NCBI GenBank assembly: GCA_903887415.1
Contig: CAISPO010000020.1
Location: 1-64,000, forward strand
Direction of reading: 5' to 3'
Source: an uncultured Bacteroidota bacterium
Lineage (GTDB): Bacteria; Bacteroidota; Bacteroidia; Chitinophagales; Chitinophagaceae
DNA length: 64,000 nucleotides
Shown: piece after piece, positions 7,890-17,516 of the stretch
How positions within the stretch are numbered: the stretch's first letter is position 1
Layout of the letters: each line of letters begins with the position of its first letter
Made by a program: the position numbers and the translations under genes
Notes under the pieces: model-generated
Told to the model about the DNA's origin: nothing
The model's database searches: none
What the model saw: the letters and a program-made list of their open reading frames with translations, nothing else

Positions 7890-10800
7890 TTAATGCTGTT
7901 CGCGAGTAGTTATTGATGGATCTGGCGTTAGCACCGTGTGCGCGCCTTCTACTTCATCGTAGCGCATAGTTTCCAATGCAAACTGCTCATCCAGCTTATT
8001 GCGTGTTGGTGCATTCTTTCTTAGTAATGAATAAATAACCGGCACAATGAACAGTGTAACAACAGTTGCTACAATAAGGCCGCCCATCACTGCACGCCCC
8101 AGGGGCGCATTTTGTTCTCCGCCTGCTCCTGTTCCTAATGCCATCGGTATCATTCCCAATACCATGGCAAGCGCGGTCATCAACACCGGGCGCAAGCGGG
8201 TCTTGCCTGCTTCCAGCGCAGCCTCCACGGCATTCAGGCCTTTTTCCACACGTACTTCGTTCGCAAAGCTCACCATCAATATAGAATTGGATACGGCAAT
8301 ACCTACCGCTACGATAGAACCCATAAGCGATACGGTATTGATAGTAGTACCGGTAAGGGCCAGCATCCAAAGAATACCTATAAATGCGCCGGGCACGGCA
8401 AACAGGATGATGAACGGATCAAGCCACGTTTGAAATAATACGACCATCAACAGGTACACGAGCACTACAGACAGTATCAACCCCAGGCCCAGCGTTGCAA
8501 ATGTGCTTTTCATTACTTCCGGCTGGCCGCGCATACGTATGTGCATACCTGCGGGCAGTTGACCCATGGCAGCTATTTTCTTTTCAATGTCATCGGCTAC
8601 AGATCCCATATCCCGGCCATCCACATTCGCAGTAATGTCCATTACACGCTGCACTGTATAATGGCTGATCACGTCATATTGATTCTCATAATTCACCGTT
8701 GCCAGGTTGCCTAACGTCTGCGTCTGCGACATCGGCATATCTGTCAGGCTGGCCGTTGCTCCGGAGGGCGAGCCGGAGGTAACCGGAGTATTCAATATGC
8801 TATTCACGGAACTGAGCTCCTGGAAAGGCACCTTTACGGCCACCTGGTAGTTAACATTGTTAGCCGGGTTTATATAGAAAGATGGCGCAACGGTGGAGTT
8901 GGATGACAAAGCCACAAGCATTGCATTTGCCACGTCTTTTTGCTGTAGCCCCAGTTCCTGCGCACGTTCCCGGTTCACGTTGAATTTCAGTGTCGGGTAG
9001 TCCAGTATTTGCTTGATGTTCACACCAGTAGTGCCTGGAATGGTGCGAATAGCATTTTTAAGTATTGTAGCATACTTATAAGATGTATCATAGTTGTTGT
9101 TCTCGATCTGGACGTCAATAGGCGCAGGAACACCAAAATTCAACACCTGGCTCACAATATCTGCCGACTGAAAGTAAACAGCACAGCCTGGAAAACAATC
9201 ATTAAGGTCTTTACGTATCTGCCGGACATATTCATTGGTAGCTTTATGGTCTTTATTGAGTGAAATAAGAATGTCTGCATCCATACTGCTGGTATTGTCC
9301 GTCGGTACAAAAGCCAGGTTGTAAAAGAGCGGCACACCGATCATATCATTTATGACGCCCAGGTCTTTTTTCCCTATGATCTTTTGGATATGCGCTTCGG
9401 CAGAGTCCACCAGGCGCTCTGTCTCTTCTATACGGCTGCCCACAGGCGCACGGAAATGCAGCTTCATCATGCCTGTATCCGTATTCGGAAAGAAGTCAGT
9501 GCCAATCACTTTCACCAGCAAGACCGAAATTACCATCACGCAAAGCGTAATGATCAGTACCACCCTCCTGTTCTTTAAAAAGCCATGCAGCAAGCGGGCG
9601 TACAGCTCCGTGAATTTCTCAAAACGCCGGTCTCGATCCTTGTTGAACCTGAAAGAAAAGTTTTTAAACCGGCTGCCATTAACCGGTGCTTCATCCCCAT
9701 GATGTTCCCCGGGCATGAGCATACGCGCAAGTACAGGAACTAATGTCCTCGACAATATATAAGATGCCATCATGGAGATGACCACAGATAATGCCATAGC
9801 CTGGAATAAATATTTGGAGGGGCCTGTAAGCAGCACTACAGGGAAGAATACGATACAAATGGCGAGTGTGGCCATAAGCGCCGGCACGGCTATTTGCTGT
9901 GCGCCATCGAGTATCGCTATCGTAAGCGGCTTGCCAAGCCCGCGGTTTCTATGTATATTTTCCACCTCAACAGTGGCATCGTCCACCAGCATACCGATCG
10001 CCAGCGAGAGGCCGCCAAGCGTCATGATGTTCAATGAGTTGCCGGTGAGCTTCAGGAAGATGATACCAACGAATATGGAAAGCGGGATAGACGTGCATAC
10101 GATCAGCATACTACGCCAGCTACCCAGGAAGAACATGATCATCAGCGACACCAATATGGCGCCGATCGCGGCCTCTTCCAAAACACTGTCTATCGCATTT
10201 TTCACAAACACAGACTGGTCAAAATCGATCTTCAGGTTAAGGCCCTGCGGGGCTGTTTCCTTGATCACTGGTATCATTTCTTTAGCGGCTTCCACGACCA
10301 TAAGCGTTGAGGCGGTCGATTTTTTTAGGATAGATAAATAGGCAGCACGTTTTCGGTCCACACGCACTATGTTGGTCTGATCAGCATAGCCATCTGATAT
10401 TTTACTTATCTGGCCCAGTGTTACAACTTGCCCGTTTATCCATTTTACCGGTATCTTCTCGAATTCTTTTACCGCATCCGGGCTGGAATTAAGCTGCACA
10501 TTGTACTCGCGGGAGCCTATGCGGGCCGTCCCTGCGGGGATGATGAGGTTTGAGTTTTGCAGCGCATTCAGCAGGTCCACGGGCGACAAGCCATAGGCTT
10601 GCATTGCTTTGGGGTCGCCATCCACAACTATTTCCCGCTGCTTGCCGCCAAACGGAGCCGGTGTGGAAAGACCTGTGATGGTAAAAAGGCGCAGCCGGAT
10701 AAAGTTCAGCGCGTAATCGAATATTTTATCCTCGCCCAATGTCTTGCTCGACATGGTCATTTGTGCAACCGGCACATTGGTCGCATTAAATTGCAGGATA

Positions 10801-11183
10801 ACCGGAAGCTGTATGCCTGGCGGCATGCCATGTATAGAGGTGCCCGCTACAGCCGACATCTGCGCAATGGCCGCGCCTATATCTGCGTCTTTTTCAAAAT
10901 AGACATGCAATATGCCTATACCCGGTTGTGTCTGCGACTCTATACGCTCCACGCCATTCACAGATGATGAGATGCCGCGCTCGCTGAGGTAGGTTACTTT
11001 CTTTTCCATTTCTGCAGCCGAAAGCCCCGGATACGTCCATATCACGGATACAACCGGGATATCAATTACGGGAAAGATGTCCTTTTTCATGTACCACGCG
11101 GACATTGACCCCATAAGTAATATAAGAAATGCCATTACAGCAACGGTATAAGGCCTCCTTAATGCTAATCTAACTATCCACAT
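7890..11183 (-). CDS. RND efflux permease
   Basis: About 1097 aa, inner-membrane proton-driven pump of the AcrB/HAE-1 type, with twelve spans in the 1+5+1+5 pattern and two periplasmic loops. The first span begins MWIVRLALRRPYTV; the proton-relay aspartates lie in GMLVDDATVEVENI. I chose the ATG at 11183 because it is the family's start; a start at 11243 would add 20 untypical residues. Substrate is unknown: the sequence looks like the hydrophobic-compound rather than the heavy-metal subfamily. Middle gene of the operon hypothetical protein-permease-adaptor-TolC. Confidence 0.93.
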   Translation of the reverse strand: MWIVRLALRRPYTVAVMAFLILLMGSMSAWYMKKDIFPVIDIPVVSVIWTYPGLSAAEMEKKVTYLSERGISSSVNGVERIESQTQPGIGILHVYFEKDADIGAAIAQMSAVAGTSIHGMPPGIQLPVILQFNATNVPVAQMTMSSKTLGEDKIFDYALNFIRLRLFTITGLSTPAPFGGKQREIVVDGDPKAMQAYGLSPVDLLNALQNSNLIIPAGTARIGSREYNVQLNSSPDAVKEFEKIPVKWINGQVVTLGQISKISDGYADQTNIVRVDRKRAAYLSILKKSTASTLMVVEAAKEMIPVIKETAPQGLNLKIDFDQSVFVKNAIDSVLEEAAIGAILVSLMIMFFLGSWRSMLIVCTSIPLSIFVGIIFLKLTGNSLNIMTLGGLSLAIGMLVDDATVEVENIHRNRGLGKPLTIAILDGAQQIAVPALMATLAICIVFFPVVLLTGPSKYLFQAMALSVVISMMASYILSRTLVPVLARMLMPGEHHGDEAPVNGSRFKNFSFRFNKDRDRRFEKFTELYARLLHGFLKNRRVVLIITLCVMVISVLLVKVIGTDFFPNTDTGMMKLHFRAPVGSRIEETERLVDSAEAHIQKIIGKKDLGVINDMIGVPLFYNLAFVPTDNTSSMDADILISLNKDHKATNEYVRQIRKDLNDCFPGCAVYFQSADIVSQVLNFGVPAPIDVQIENNNYDTSYKYATILKNAIRTIPGTTGVNIKQILDYPTLKFNVNRERAQELGLQQKDVANAMLVALSSNSTVAPSFYINPANNVNYQVAVKVPFQELSSVNSILNTPVTSGSPSGATASLTDMPMSQTQTLGNLATVNYENQYDVISHYTVQRVMDITANVDGRDMGSVADDIEKKIAAMGQLPAGMHIRMRGQPEVMKSTFATLGLGLILSVVLVYLLMVVLFQTWLDPFIILFAVPGAFIGILWMLALTGTTINTVSLMGSIVAVGIAVSNSILMVSFANEVRVEKGLNAVEAALEAGKTRLRPVLMTALAMVLGMIPMALGTGAGGEQNAPLGRAVMGGLIVATVVTLFIVPVIYSLLRKNAPTRNKLDEQFALETMRYDEVEGAHTVLTPDPSITTREQH

Positions 11184-11312
11184 GTTTTTAAAATTGAACT
11201 TTGAATGTAGTATTGTTAGTTTTTGTTCAGAGGACTTAACCACAGAACAAAAACAAATTCGTAGGAGCAGCCGAAAGATCGTTGGGGCTGCGGTTCAAAA
11301 AAAGGGGAGATA

Positions 11313-11717
11313 TCAGACTTGTAAATGACGCACCCACAAATAGACGGGGGTGGACATAGCTATCCCGGGAGGCAGGGAAGGAGCATAACGTACTTCATCT
11401 TTCGTGAAAAACGCAAGTACAAGGTGGCGCACGAAAGACGCCGGCAAAAAAACATCAGCGTGTTGAAGGTCATCGCCATGGGCAGGCACATCGGCCAGGC
11501 TTATTTCAGATTGGTGCTTATCAGCGATCAGGCAATCCTTAATATCATGAGTGGAGAAGTGATCGCCGGCTAAGTTTGTGTTTAAAGATTTTTGATCGTA
11601 CAAATGCAGGCGCACGTACCTTTTCACCGGGCTGGAACAGAAGACGGTAAAAAATACAGCCATCGCCAGCCACATTGTGCCGGTAACTTTTGATTTCTTA
11701 TGGTGGTAATAGGACAT
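11313..11717 (-). CDS. Hypothetical membrane-anchored protein leading the RND operon
   Basis: 134 aa from the ATG at 11717 (an earlier GTG-type start at 11732 is possible). One hydrophobic segment near the N terminus (TMWLAMAVFFTVFCSS) suggests a signal or anchor, and a His/Asp-rich middle follows (HFSTHDIKD, ADKHQSE, AHGDDLQHAD). No family recognised. It lies 130 bases before the permease on the same strand and may be cotranscribed with it. Confidence 0.5.
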   Translation of the reverse strand: MSYYHHKKSKVTGTMWLAMAVFFTVFCSSPVKRYVRLHLYDQKSLNTNLAGDHFSTHDIKDCLIADKHQSEISLADVPAHGDDLQHADVFLPASFVRHLVLAFFTKDEVRYAPSLPPGIAMSTPVYLWVRHLQV

Positions 11718-11883
11718 CGTTACGGTGGGCAAAGCTATAACTAATTATTCTCTGCAATGCCATTATCTCCTTAATGAAACCATAAAAAAAATTGATTCAC
11801 AGAAAGCAAATGTGGGGGCAACAGTGCGCCGGGGTGCCTTTACCAACTCAATATACTGGCAATCAATGAGATAACATAGCGCA

Positions 11884-12402
11884 CTATATCACGGCAAACG
11901 AGTGGATGAATTTATCGGCAGTTGCTGTGACGCCAGTCTTAATCGGGCACATGGTAATAATGGAATACTGGAATTTATTGACCAGGTATATGCGGCCTTT
12001 TCCGGCAGACTGATTTGTAAAAAAAGTAAACTCAATAAACGGTTTGTCCCGCAGGTTTGTTTCTGTTGTAGTTACCTTGATAGCATTCATAGCACTTGTA
12101 ACGCCGTCCCTACTGTTTTCCAGCATTTGTTTTACATCACCATTTTTGGGATAAAAGGTAGTCATGTCAATCCAGCCGGACATGTACACCTCTTTGTCGT
12201 TTGGAGCGTATGTGCTGGAATGTATTTTGAAAGGAGTACCCTCTTCATTTTTGTCCTCTTGCGTAGTTTCTTCCGGCTTGCCCGGAAATGAAATGGAATA
12301 ATGCCCTTCAGCACAGTTGTACTTAACCCAGGAATCAGCCTGGATAAAACCGGATAAAGCCATTGCCAGTAATAATGCCGGAATAAATAAATATTTTTTC
12401 AT
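11884..12402 (-). CDS. Secreted protein, paralogue of 14824-15342
   Basis: 172 aa from the ATG at 12402, which gives a clean signal peptide (MKKYLFIPALLLAMALSGFIQA). The mature part begins with the pattern W-x-KYNCAEGHYSISFPGKPEE and is closely similar along its whole length to the protein at 14824-15342. Function not recognised. The two copies flank the frameshifted cyclase locus on opposite strands, which suggests local duplication. Several positions differ, including CAEG versus SSEG at the start of the domain. Confidence 0.75.
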   Translation of the reverse strand: MKKYLFIPALLLAMALSGFIQADSWVKYNCAEGHYSISFPGKPEETTQEDKNEEGTPFKIHSSTYAPNDKEVYMSGWIDMTTFYPKNGDVKQMLENSRDGVTSAMNAIKVTTTETNLRDKPFIEFTFFTNQSAGKGRIYLVNKFQYSIITMCPIKTGVTATADKFIHSFAVI

Positions 12403-12523
12403 AAAGTCCGATTTACACAACATAAAGTTACCTACTTACTGGATGATACGATTCTCCTGTTAATCTTTTATGAACACTTTATGAATCGAAGGCGAAAGTG
12501 TACTGCGTGCCCGGCCGCAGATT

Positions 12524-13534
12524 TCATTTAACCCCATCCACGAAATACATGCTCAGCTCACCCTTGTTCTTGGCAGATATTTCCCCGCGATAGGTGCATT
12601 TGTATTGTTCCTTTACAAGCTCATAAGTATCCTGCGAAATGTTTACCCGGCCAGCCTCGCCGCCTTGCTCCATGCGGGCTGCTATGTTCACCGCATCGCC
12701 CCATATATCATAGGCAAATTTTATTACACCTACAATGCCTGCTACTACGCTGCCGCTATGTATGCCTATCCTTATCTCGAAGGTCCTATCACCCAGGCGT
12801 CGGCGGCGCTCCTGCATAAATGCATTGATGTCCAGCGCGGCTTGCACCACCCGCTGTGCGTGCATGGGGTCAGCCACCGGCAGGCCGCCTACAGCCAGGT
12901 AGGCGTCTCCTATCGTTTTTATCTTCTCTATATTGTACTTGCCGGTTATCTCGTCAAAGGCTTTGAAGCAGGTATGCAGCTCATCTATAAGCTGCTGCGG
13001 ATTCATCTTCTCGCTGGCCGCCGTGAAATTGACAAAATCGGTAAACAATACCGTAACATGATCGAAGTAGCGCGCCTCTGCTGTGCCTTTATCCTTAAGC
13101 TCATCTGCCACTTCCGATGGCAGTATGTTCAGCAGCAAGTCTTCCGAGCGCTTCTTTTCCCGTGAGAGCAGAACATTTGTTTTCTTCTGGTTTCTGTAGT
13201 TCCTCAGTACAAAGAAAATGGCTACGAGCAGCAATGTAATGCTCACCAGCAGGAACGCCCATATCAGCACCTGTATCTTTATTTCGCGGTCGCGCTTCTG
13301 GGCATCCGCCTGGCGTTTTTCCAGGTTTATCTTTTGCTGCACAGCTAACAGAATAAATGCATTTCTCTGGGCTGCAGAACTGTCTGATACCCGCCGTGCC
13401 GAATCTTCAAAATTGAATGCCACCTTGTAGTTGCCATTCACGGCATAAGCTTTTGCCAGCAATGGATATACAAATTCGAGCAGTTCATATTGATCCCATT
13501 TGGCGCCGTCAATTATGATCTGGTTTGCCTGCAA
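12524..13534 (-). CDS. Adenylate cyclase C-terminal half (frameshifted gene)
   Basis: 336 aa read from a TTG at 13534; really the 3' part of one gene with 13543-14448. It contains the last TPR-like helices, one membrane span (QVLIWAFLLVSITLLLVAIF), a linker (LLLNILPSEVADEL) and a class III nucleotide cyclase domain. Metal-binding Asp residues are in LFTDFVNFT and TIGDAYLAV; the Lys in IEKIKTIG and Asp in YDIWGDAVN favour ATP over GTP. An intact homologue is at 42513-43634. Translation may depend on slippage at the T7/A7 run at 13551-13557, otherwise this half lacks a proper start. Confidence 0.8.
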   Translation of the reverse strand: MQANQIIIDGAKWDQYELLEFVYPLLAKAYAVNGNYKVAFNFEDSARRVSDSSAAQRNAFILLAVQQKINLEKRQADAQKRDREIKIQVLIWAFLLVSITLLLVAIFFVLRNYRNQKKTNVLLSREKKRSEDLLLNILPSEVADELKDKGTAEARYFDHVTVLFTDFVNFTAASEKMNPQQLIDELHTCFKAFDEITGKYNIEKIKTIGDAYLAVGGLPVADPMHAQRVVQAALDINAFMQERRRRLGDRTFEIRIGIHSGSVVAGIVGVIKFAYDIWGDAVNIAARMEQGGEAGRVNISQDTYELVKEQYKCTYRGEISAKNKGELSMYFVDGVK

Positions 13535-13542
13535 CAGGGTGG

Positions 13543-14448
13543 CTAAGCCCTTTTTTTATCATTTAATTCCAGGTACACATCCCCGAGTACGGCTATGGAT
13601 TTTGCTGAATTATTATTCAGTTTATTGTGTGCCAGGCCGGTTTCTATGTCTTCTTCGAGCAGCGGAATGGCTTCTTTATAGCGCTTTTCAAGATAATAAG
13701 TGATGCCGAGGTTTCCGCCCGTAATACCTATCCACACTTTCTGCTTATTATGCTTCGACAGGCTATAGGCATCCAGGAAATAGCGCTCCGCTGAATCATA
13801 AACTCCCGAACGCCGGTAACACAGGCCAATAGTGTTTAAAAGATCGGCGGTAGTAGGGCGAAGTATTTTGGTTTCCGTATTTTTAGTTTCTAAAAAAATA
13901 GGGAGCGCTGTAGCATAATCTTTAAAACGGTAATAGCACAAACCAAGGTCGTATAAATAACTATATTTCTGCGGGAATTGGCCTGGCGTAAACCGGGAAT
14001 AGATATTGTATGCGTCCAGCGATAATTCGAATCCCTTGCTGAATGTCTTTGGGTTCCGCCAGTAATAGTCAGCCATTATCTCCAGGCCTTGCGCCTGCAG
14101 TTCAGGCATTTTGTTCTCTTCCAGCTCTTTTATGAGCCCCGGTAATTCATTTTCTATTTTCGCTTTCTCCAATTGCTTGCCCCACCACCTCAACAAGTAC
14201 GAATATTCCTTTAGTTTCAGGGCATACTTCAATTGTTTGTCGCCATTGTCGTCAGCCAGTTTTTCAAGAGCGGTTGTTTCGTTGAAAACATAGGCCGAGT
14301 CCTGCCCATTCATATGGCTGTATATGGAATCGATAGTAAAAAACTGAACAGCATAAGACTTGTGAAGCAGGTTATCGGGGGACGCCTGCGCATTTAATAA
14401 ACAACCTATCGAAAGAAAAGCGGTAATAATAAATGCTTTTGCAGCCAT
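13543..14448 (-). CDS. TPR sensor N-terminal half of the frameshifted adenylate cyclase
   Basis: 301 aa. Signal peptide (about 1-22, ending in NAQA), then tandem TPR-like helix pairs up to the break (motifs such as LGLCYYRFKDYATALPIF and LGITYYLEKRYKEAIPLL). The reading frame ends at NDKKRA-stop, but the -1 frame continues with KGLATLLQANQ, restoring the TPR series and running into the membrane span and cyclase. The natural product would be a periplasmic TPR sensor joined to a cytoplasmic cyclase of about 640 aa. The total length (1925 bases) is one short of a multiple of three. Confidence 0.8.
   Translation of the reverse strand: MAAKAFIITAFLSIGCLLNAQASPDNLLHKSYAVQFFTIDSIYSHMNGQDSAYVFNETTALEKLADDNGDKQLKYALKLKEYSYLLRWWGKQLEKAKIENELPGLIKELEENKMPELQAQGLEIMADYYWRNPKTFSKGFELSLDAYNIYSRFTPGQFPQKYSYLYDLGLCYYRFKDYATALPIFLETKNTETKILRPTTADLLNTIGLCYRRSGVYDSAERYFLDAYSLSKHNKQKVWIGITGGNLGITYYLEKRYKEAIPLLEEDIETGLAHNKLNNNSAKSIAVLGDVYLELNDKKRA
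13551..13557 (-). other. Frameshift point in the cyclase gene (A7 on the coding strand)
   Basis: Coding strand reads GAT then seven A then GGGCTTAG. One more A, or a -1 slip, joins the TPR frame to the cyclase frame. A transcript slipping on the A-run, a real deletion and a sequencing error are all possible. Confidence 0.75.
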
Positions 14449-14454
14449 GTGCCA

Positions 14455-14646
14455 TCAGTTAAAATAACCTTTCGGAATGCTTAGCCATTGCCCGTGGGCC
14501 AGGTGCCCGGTTATCAGGAAGTATATAAGGGCCAGCGGCCAGAATATCCAATGAATAATGAGCAAAATGATGCTATGGTAAATATGCCAGCTAACGAGCG
14601 CTGTGTAAAGGCCCAGTAAAAAGTAGAGGATGGATCTGTTTCTCAT
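14455..14646 (-). CDS. 63-aa membrane protein
   Basis: A short, very hydrophobic protein with two predicted spans (about 5-22 and 25-47) and a C-terminal tail ending in SIPKGYFN. Its stop is six bases from the start of the TPR/cyclase gene, so it is probably the first gene of that unit. No family recognised. The tight spacing and long open frame for its size support it as real. Confidence 0.6.
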   Translation of the reverse strand: MRNRSILYFLLGLYTALVSWHIYHSIILLIIHWIFWPLALIYFLITGHLAHGQWLSIPKGYFN

Positions 14647-14780
14647 GGCTGCGGATTGTATCTGTTATTACTGATGTAAAAATGCAACTTTTTCTCTATG
14701 TTTTTATGAAAAATTCAAAAAAACAGTTTCAAATAATTTTCGAAATGCCATATTTCAAACAATGAAAACATAAAAATGGG

Positions 14781-14788
14781 TACATTTG
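14781..14788 (+). promoter_or_regulatory. -7 box for the secreted protein at 14824
   Basis: TACATTTG matches TAnnTTTG and lies 36 bases before the ATG. Confidence 0.45.
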
Positions 14789-14823
14789 ATAGTCTGCATT
14801 GATCATAAAAATCAAAAGGCATT

Positions 14824-15342
14824 ATGAAGAAATTCCTGCTTATTCCGGTGCTGGCCATCATGACGGTTTGTTCCAGCTTCACGCCTGCCAGTGATTGGGA
14901 AAAATATACTTCTTCCGAAGGGCATTTTTCTATTTCTTTCCCCGGCAAGCCCGAAGAAAGTGTGCAGGACGATGAGACCGATGACAATGTGTTCTACAAA
15001 ATCCACTCGGCCACGTATGCGCCAAGCGAAGCTGAGGCCTATATTACCGGCTGGGCAGACATGACCACTGTTTTTCCTAAAAACAAAACGATCAAACAAT
15101 TCCTGGAAGACTGCCGCGACAATGTGACCCGCAGCATGCGGGCCCTGCAGGTAAACACTACAGCCACCGAGCTGGGCGACAAACCCTATATTGAGTTTAC
15201 TTTTGCTTCAGATGAGGCTACCGGTAAAGACCGTATCTACCTGATCAATAAGTTTCAATATTCTATCATCACCATCTTTTCGCTAAAGACAGGCATCCCG
15301 CCATCCGCAGATAAATTTATCGGGTCGTTTGCAACGATGTAA
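14824..15342 (+). CDS. Secreted protein, paralogue of 11884-12402
   Basis: 172 aa with signal peptide (about 1-21) followed by WEKYTSSEGHFSISFPGKPEE. It aligns end to end with the product of 11884-12402, the best-kept parts being the N-terminal FSISFPGKPEE block, the GW-x-DMTT segment and the C-terminal YLINKFQYSIIT block. No catalytic motif seen; function unknown. Transcribed away from the cyclase unit. Confidence 0.78.
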   Translation: MKKFLLIPVLAIMTVCSSFTPASDWEKYTSSEGHFSISFPGKPEESVQDDETDDNVFYKIHSATYAPSEAEAYITGWADMTTVFPKNKTIKQFLEDCRDNVTRSMRALQVNTTATELGDKPYIEFTFASDEATGKDRIYLINKFQYSIITIFSLKTGIPPSADKFIGSFATM

Positions 15343-15897
15343 ATGGGCACGGATAGCATATTTTTATCCCACCTTTATACATAACAATATTTGTATTGCG
15401 AGTAAAATGTAACAGTTTTTCAGAAAAAAAAGTTTGCGCAGGTTTTTGATGGTTATTAATGAGTTGCGCTCGAAAAATATCACAAAAATATCACGTTTAT
15501 ATCACAGGCTTTTCTGTGCTTTTCACGACCGGCGATTATATGTATTTATTTGATACTTATAACTGTATCCACTAGTTTCTGGTTAACTTCTGGTTATTAC
15601 CCGAAAACTTCTGCCTACCGGCAGATAAATCCGGGTTAGCTGCGAAAAGATTTCACCCCGCAAATGCGGGGCAGGCTACAAGTGCGCAAAGAAAAACCGC
15701 AAAGGGCGCAAAGCTGAGCACGGAATATGGCCTTTTGCGACACAAAGCTAATAAGCAAAATTATACGGCCCAACACGTTTTAGCTATAGAGGAAAATGGT
15801 TTGGTTATAGTGTGGGCCTGAAATAAAACATCTCCAAACCTTTTCTTTATTGTAATGTATTATCGTATATTTATCTAGTAATTATGATGCCTATACT
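15343..15897. other. 555-base non-coding stretch
   Basis: No ORF supported. It holds a perfect palindrome CCCCGC/GCGGGG (15656-15671) and beside it a run of degenerate GCGCAAAG-type units (about 15688-15715) of the same kind as at 34095-34165. The rest is AT-rich with no clear promoter for the downstream gene. Confidence 0.5.
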
Positions 15898-17496
15898 ATG
15901 AAAAAAATCCTCTTTCTTCTCTTCCTCTTTTACACAGTTCACCTCCATGCGCAGTCTCTTGGCATTGACAGCACAAGGTTTGTTACAGGATTACGAGTAG
16001 GAACAAGTATTAACTATGCCATACCCACTGCTGATAAAGGGATACTATTTGTTGGTTATGACTATGGAAACCCAGGTGGTATTATTCCTTATTTCCCTTT
16101 AGATACTGGGGTGAATGGAAATGTATTTATTGGTAAAATAGACAGTAACCAGCAAATAAGCTGGCTAAAAGTATATGGTGGTAGTGACGCTGATGGCGCT
16201 ATCAGCGCATGCCAGACCGCTGATGGCGGTTACGCAGTGTTGGCGAATACTTTATCAAGTAACGGCGATGTTACCGGATTTAAAGGCGTAACAGATATAT
16301 GGCTGTTAAGACTTGATGCATCAGGAAACATGCTGTGGGAAAAGACCTATGGCAGCTCGGCGCAAGATGGAGGAATGTCTGTAGCCGCAACGCCGGATCA
16401 TGGATTTATTATTGCAGGCACAAGCTTTGGCCACGACGGTGATGTGCCTTTTCATTACGGCAGCACTTCTTTATACGATTGGTTAGTGATTAAGACCGAT
16501 AGCGCCGGTACGGTGCAGTGGAGTAAAGACCTGGGCGGGACAGGTGATGAAGGCTATACAGGGTCAATACTTGTCATAGACTCTGCTTATTACCTGGTAA
16601 GCAATTCTTTTTCAACCGACCATGACTGTACAGATACTGCCTGGCATAGCGGAGTACCTACAGCGGCCGATCTGTACATATTGAAAATAGATGCGGCAGG
16701 CAATGTGCTGTGGGACAGCAGCTATGGGGGAACCAATACGGACGGCGCAAACTTTGCTATGTATGATACACGGGACAGTACTATAGTTATCAGCGGATTT
16801 ACCGGTTCTAATGATTATATGGTAACAGGATACCAAGGCAACGGAGATATGTGGGTGCTGAAAGTAAATAAGAACGGAACATTGCTGTGGCAGAAGACAC
16901 TGGGCAGCTCATATGAAGATAATTGTACCGGGATTTGCGCTGCCAATAATGGCAGATATTTAGCGTATGGCAATACGCATAATGGAATAATAGGATTAGA
17001 AAATTTATGGTTGTTTGTTTTAGATAGTGCGGGAAATGAAACATACAACAAACTCTTTGGTGGCGTTTATGGTGTAGTAGAGACCTCCTGTTCCATACTC
17101 CCATATTTGAACGGATATGTTGCTACCGGATTAAGCGGCGCCGATTCTTTTACAGAGGGTACCACCTACGGAAATTTCACTGACGGAGGCCCCTTTTTAA
17201 GCTATATAGATACAAACTTTAGCAGTATGGTCATTAATATAAAAAACGGTCTATTCTCTCAAATCAACATTTGGCCAAATCCTTGCTATGATTATTTGAA
17301 GGTAAGTTTTTCTGATAAAACAACATACAACATTATCGTAGTCAATAGCATCGGGCAAATGGTGTATAAAGCAACGATCAATGCAAGTACTAACAATATT
17401 ATTATTAATACGGAAGGCTTTACAGGCGGGATGTATTGTATAGAATGGATTAATGAAGACGGATACGTGGATACAAAGAAGTTTATCAAAAACTAA
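15898..17496 (+). CDS. T9SS cargo protein with repeated propeller-like units
   Basis: 532 aa. Signal peptide (1-19, ending in HAQS), then six or more copies of a unit of roughly 55 residues with the core W-x-x-K/R-x-DxxGxxxWxKxYGG and a following DGG or D-rich turn (for example WLLRLDASGNMLWEKTYG), as in beta-propeller SBBP-like repeats. The C terminus (from INIWPNPCYD) is a type A T9SS sorting domain. The protein is therefore exported through the outer membrane and probably surface-attached. Ligand unknown. A decayed cargo gene follows after 20 bases. Confidence 0.85.
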   Translation: MKKILFLLFLFYTVHLHAQSLGIDSTRFVTGLRVGTSINYAIPTADKGILFVGYDYGNPGGIIPYFPLDTGVNGNVFIGKIDSNQQISWLKVYGGSDADGAISACQTADGGYAVLANTLSSNGDVTGFKGVTDIWLLRLDASGNMLWEKTYGSSAQDGGMSVAATPDHGFIIAGTSFGHDGDVPFHYGSTSLYDWLVIKTDSAGTVQWSKDLGGTGDEGYTGSILVIDSAYYLVSNSFSTDHDCTDTAWHSGVPTAADLYILKIDAAGNVLWDSSYGGTNTDGANFAMYDTRDSTIVISGFTGSNDYMVTGYQGNGDMWVLKVNKNGTLLWQKTLGSSYEDNCTGICAANNGRYLAYGNTHNGIIGLENLWLFVLDSAGNETYNKLFGGVYGVVETSCSILPYLNGYVATGLSGADSFTEGTTYGNFTDGGPFLSYIDTNFSSMVINIKNGLFSQINIWPNPCYDYLKVSFSDKTTYNIIVVNSIGQMVYKATINASTNNIIINTEGFTGGMYCIEWINEDGYVDTKKFIKN

Positions 17497-17516
17497 TCAT
17501 ACGTAAAACACATCTT

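Noticed and set aside
7996-8370. 124-aa minus-strand ORF inside the RND permease
   Set aside because: An alternative frame of the permease with Arg/Gly/Cys bias; no independent support.
11184-11243. Longer N terminus for the RND permease from 11243
   Set aside because: The family begins at MWIVRLALRRP; the extra 20 residues are hydrophilic and unconserved.
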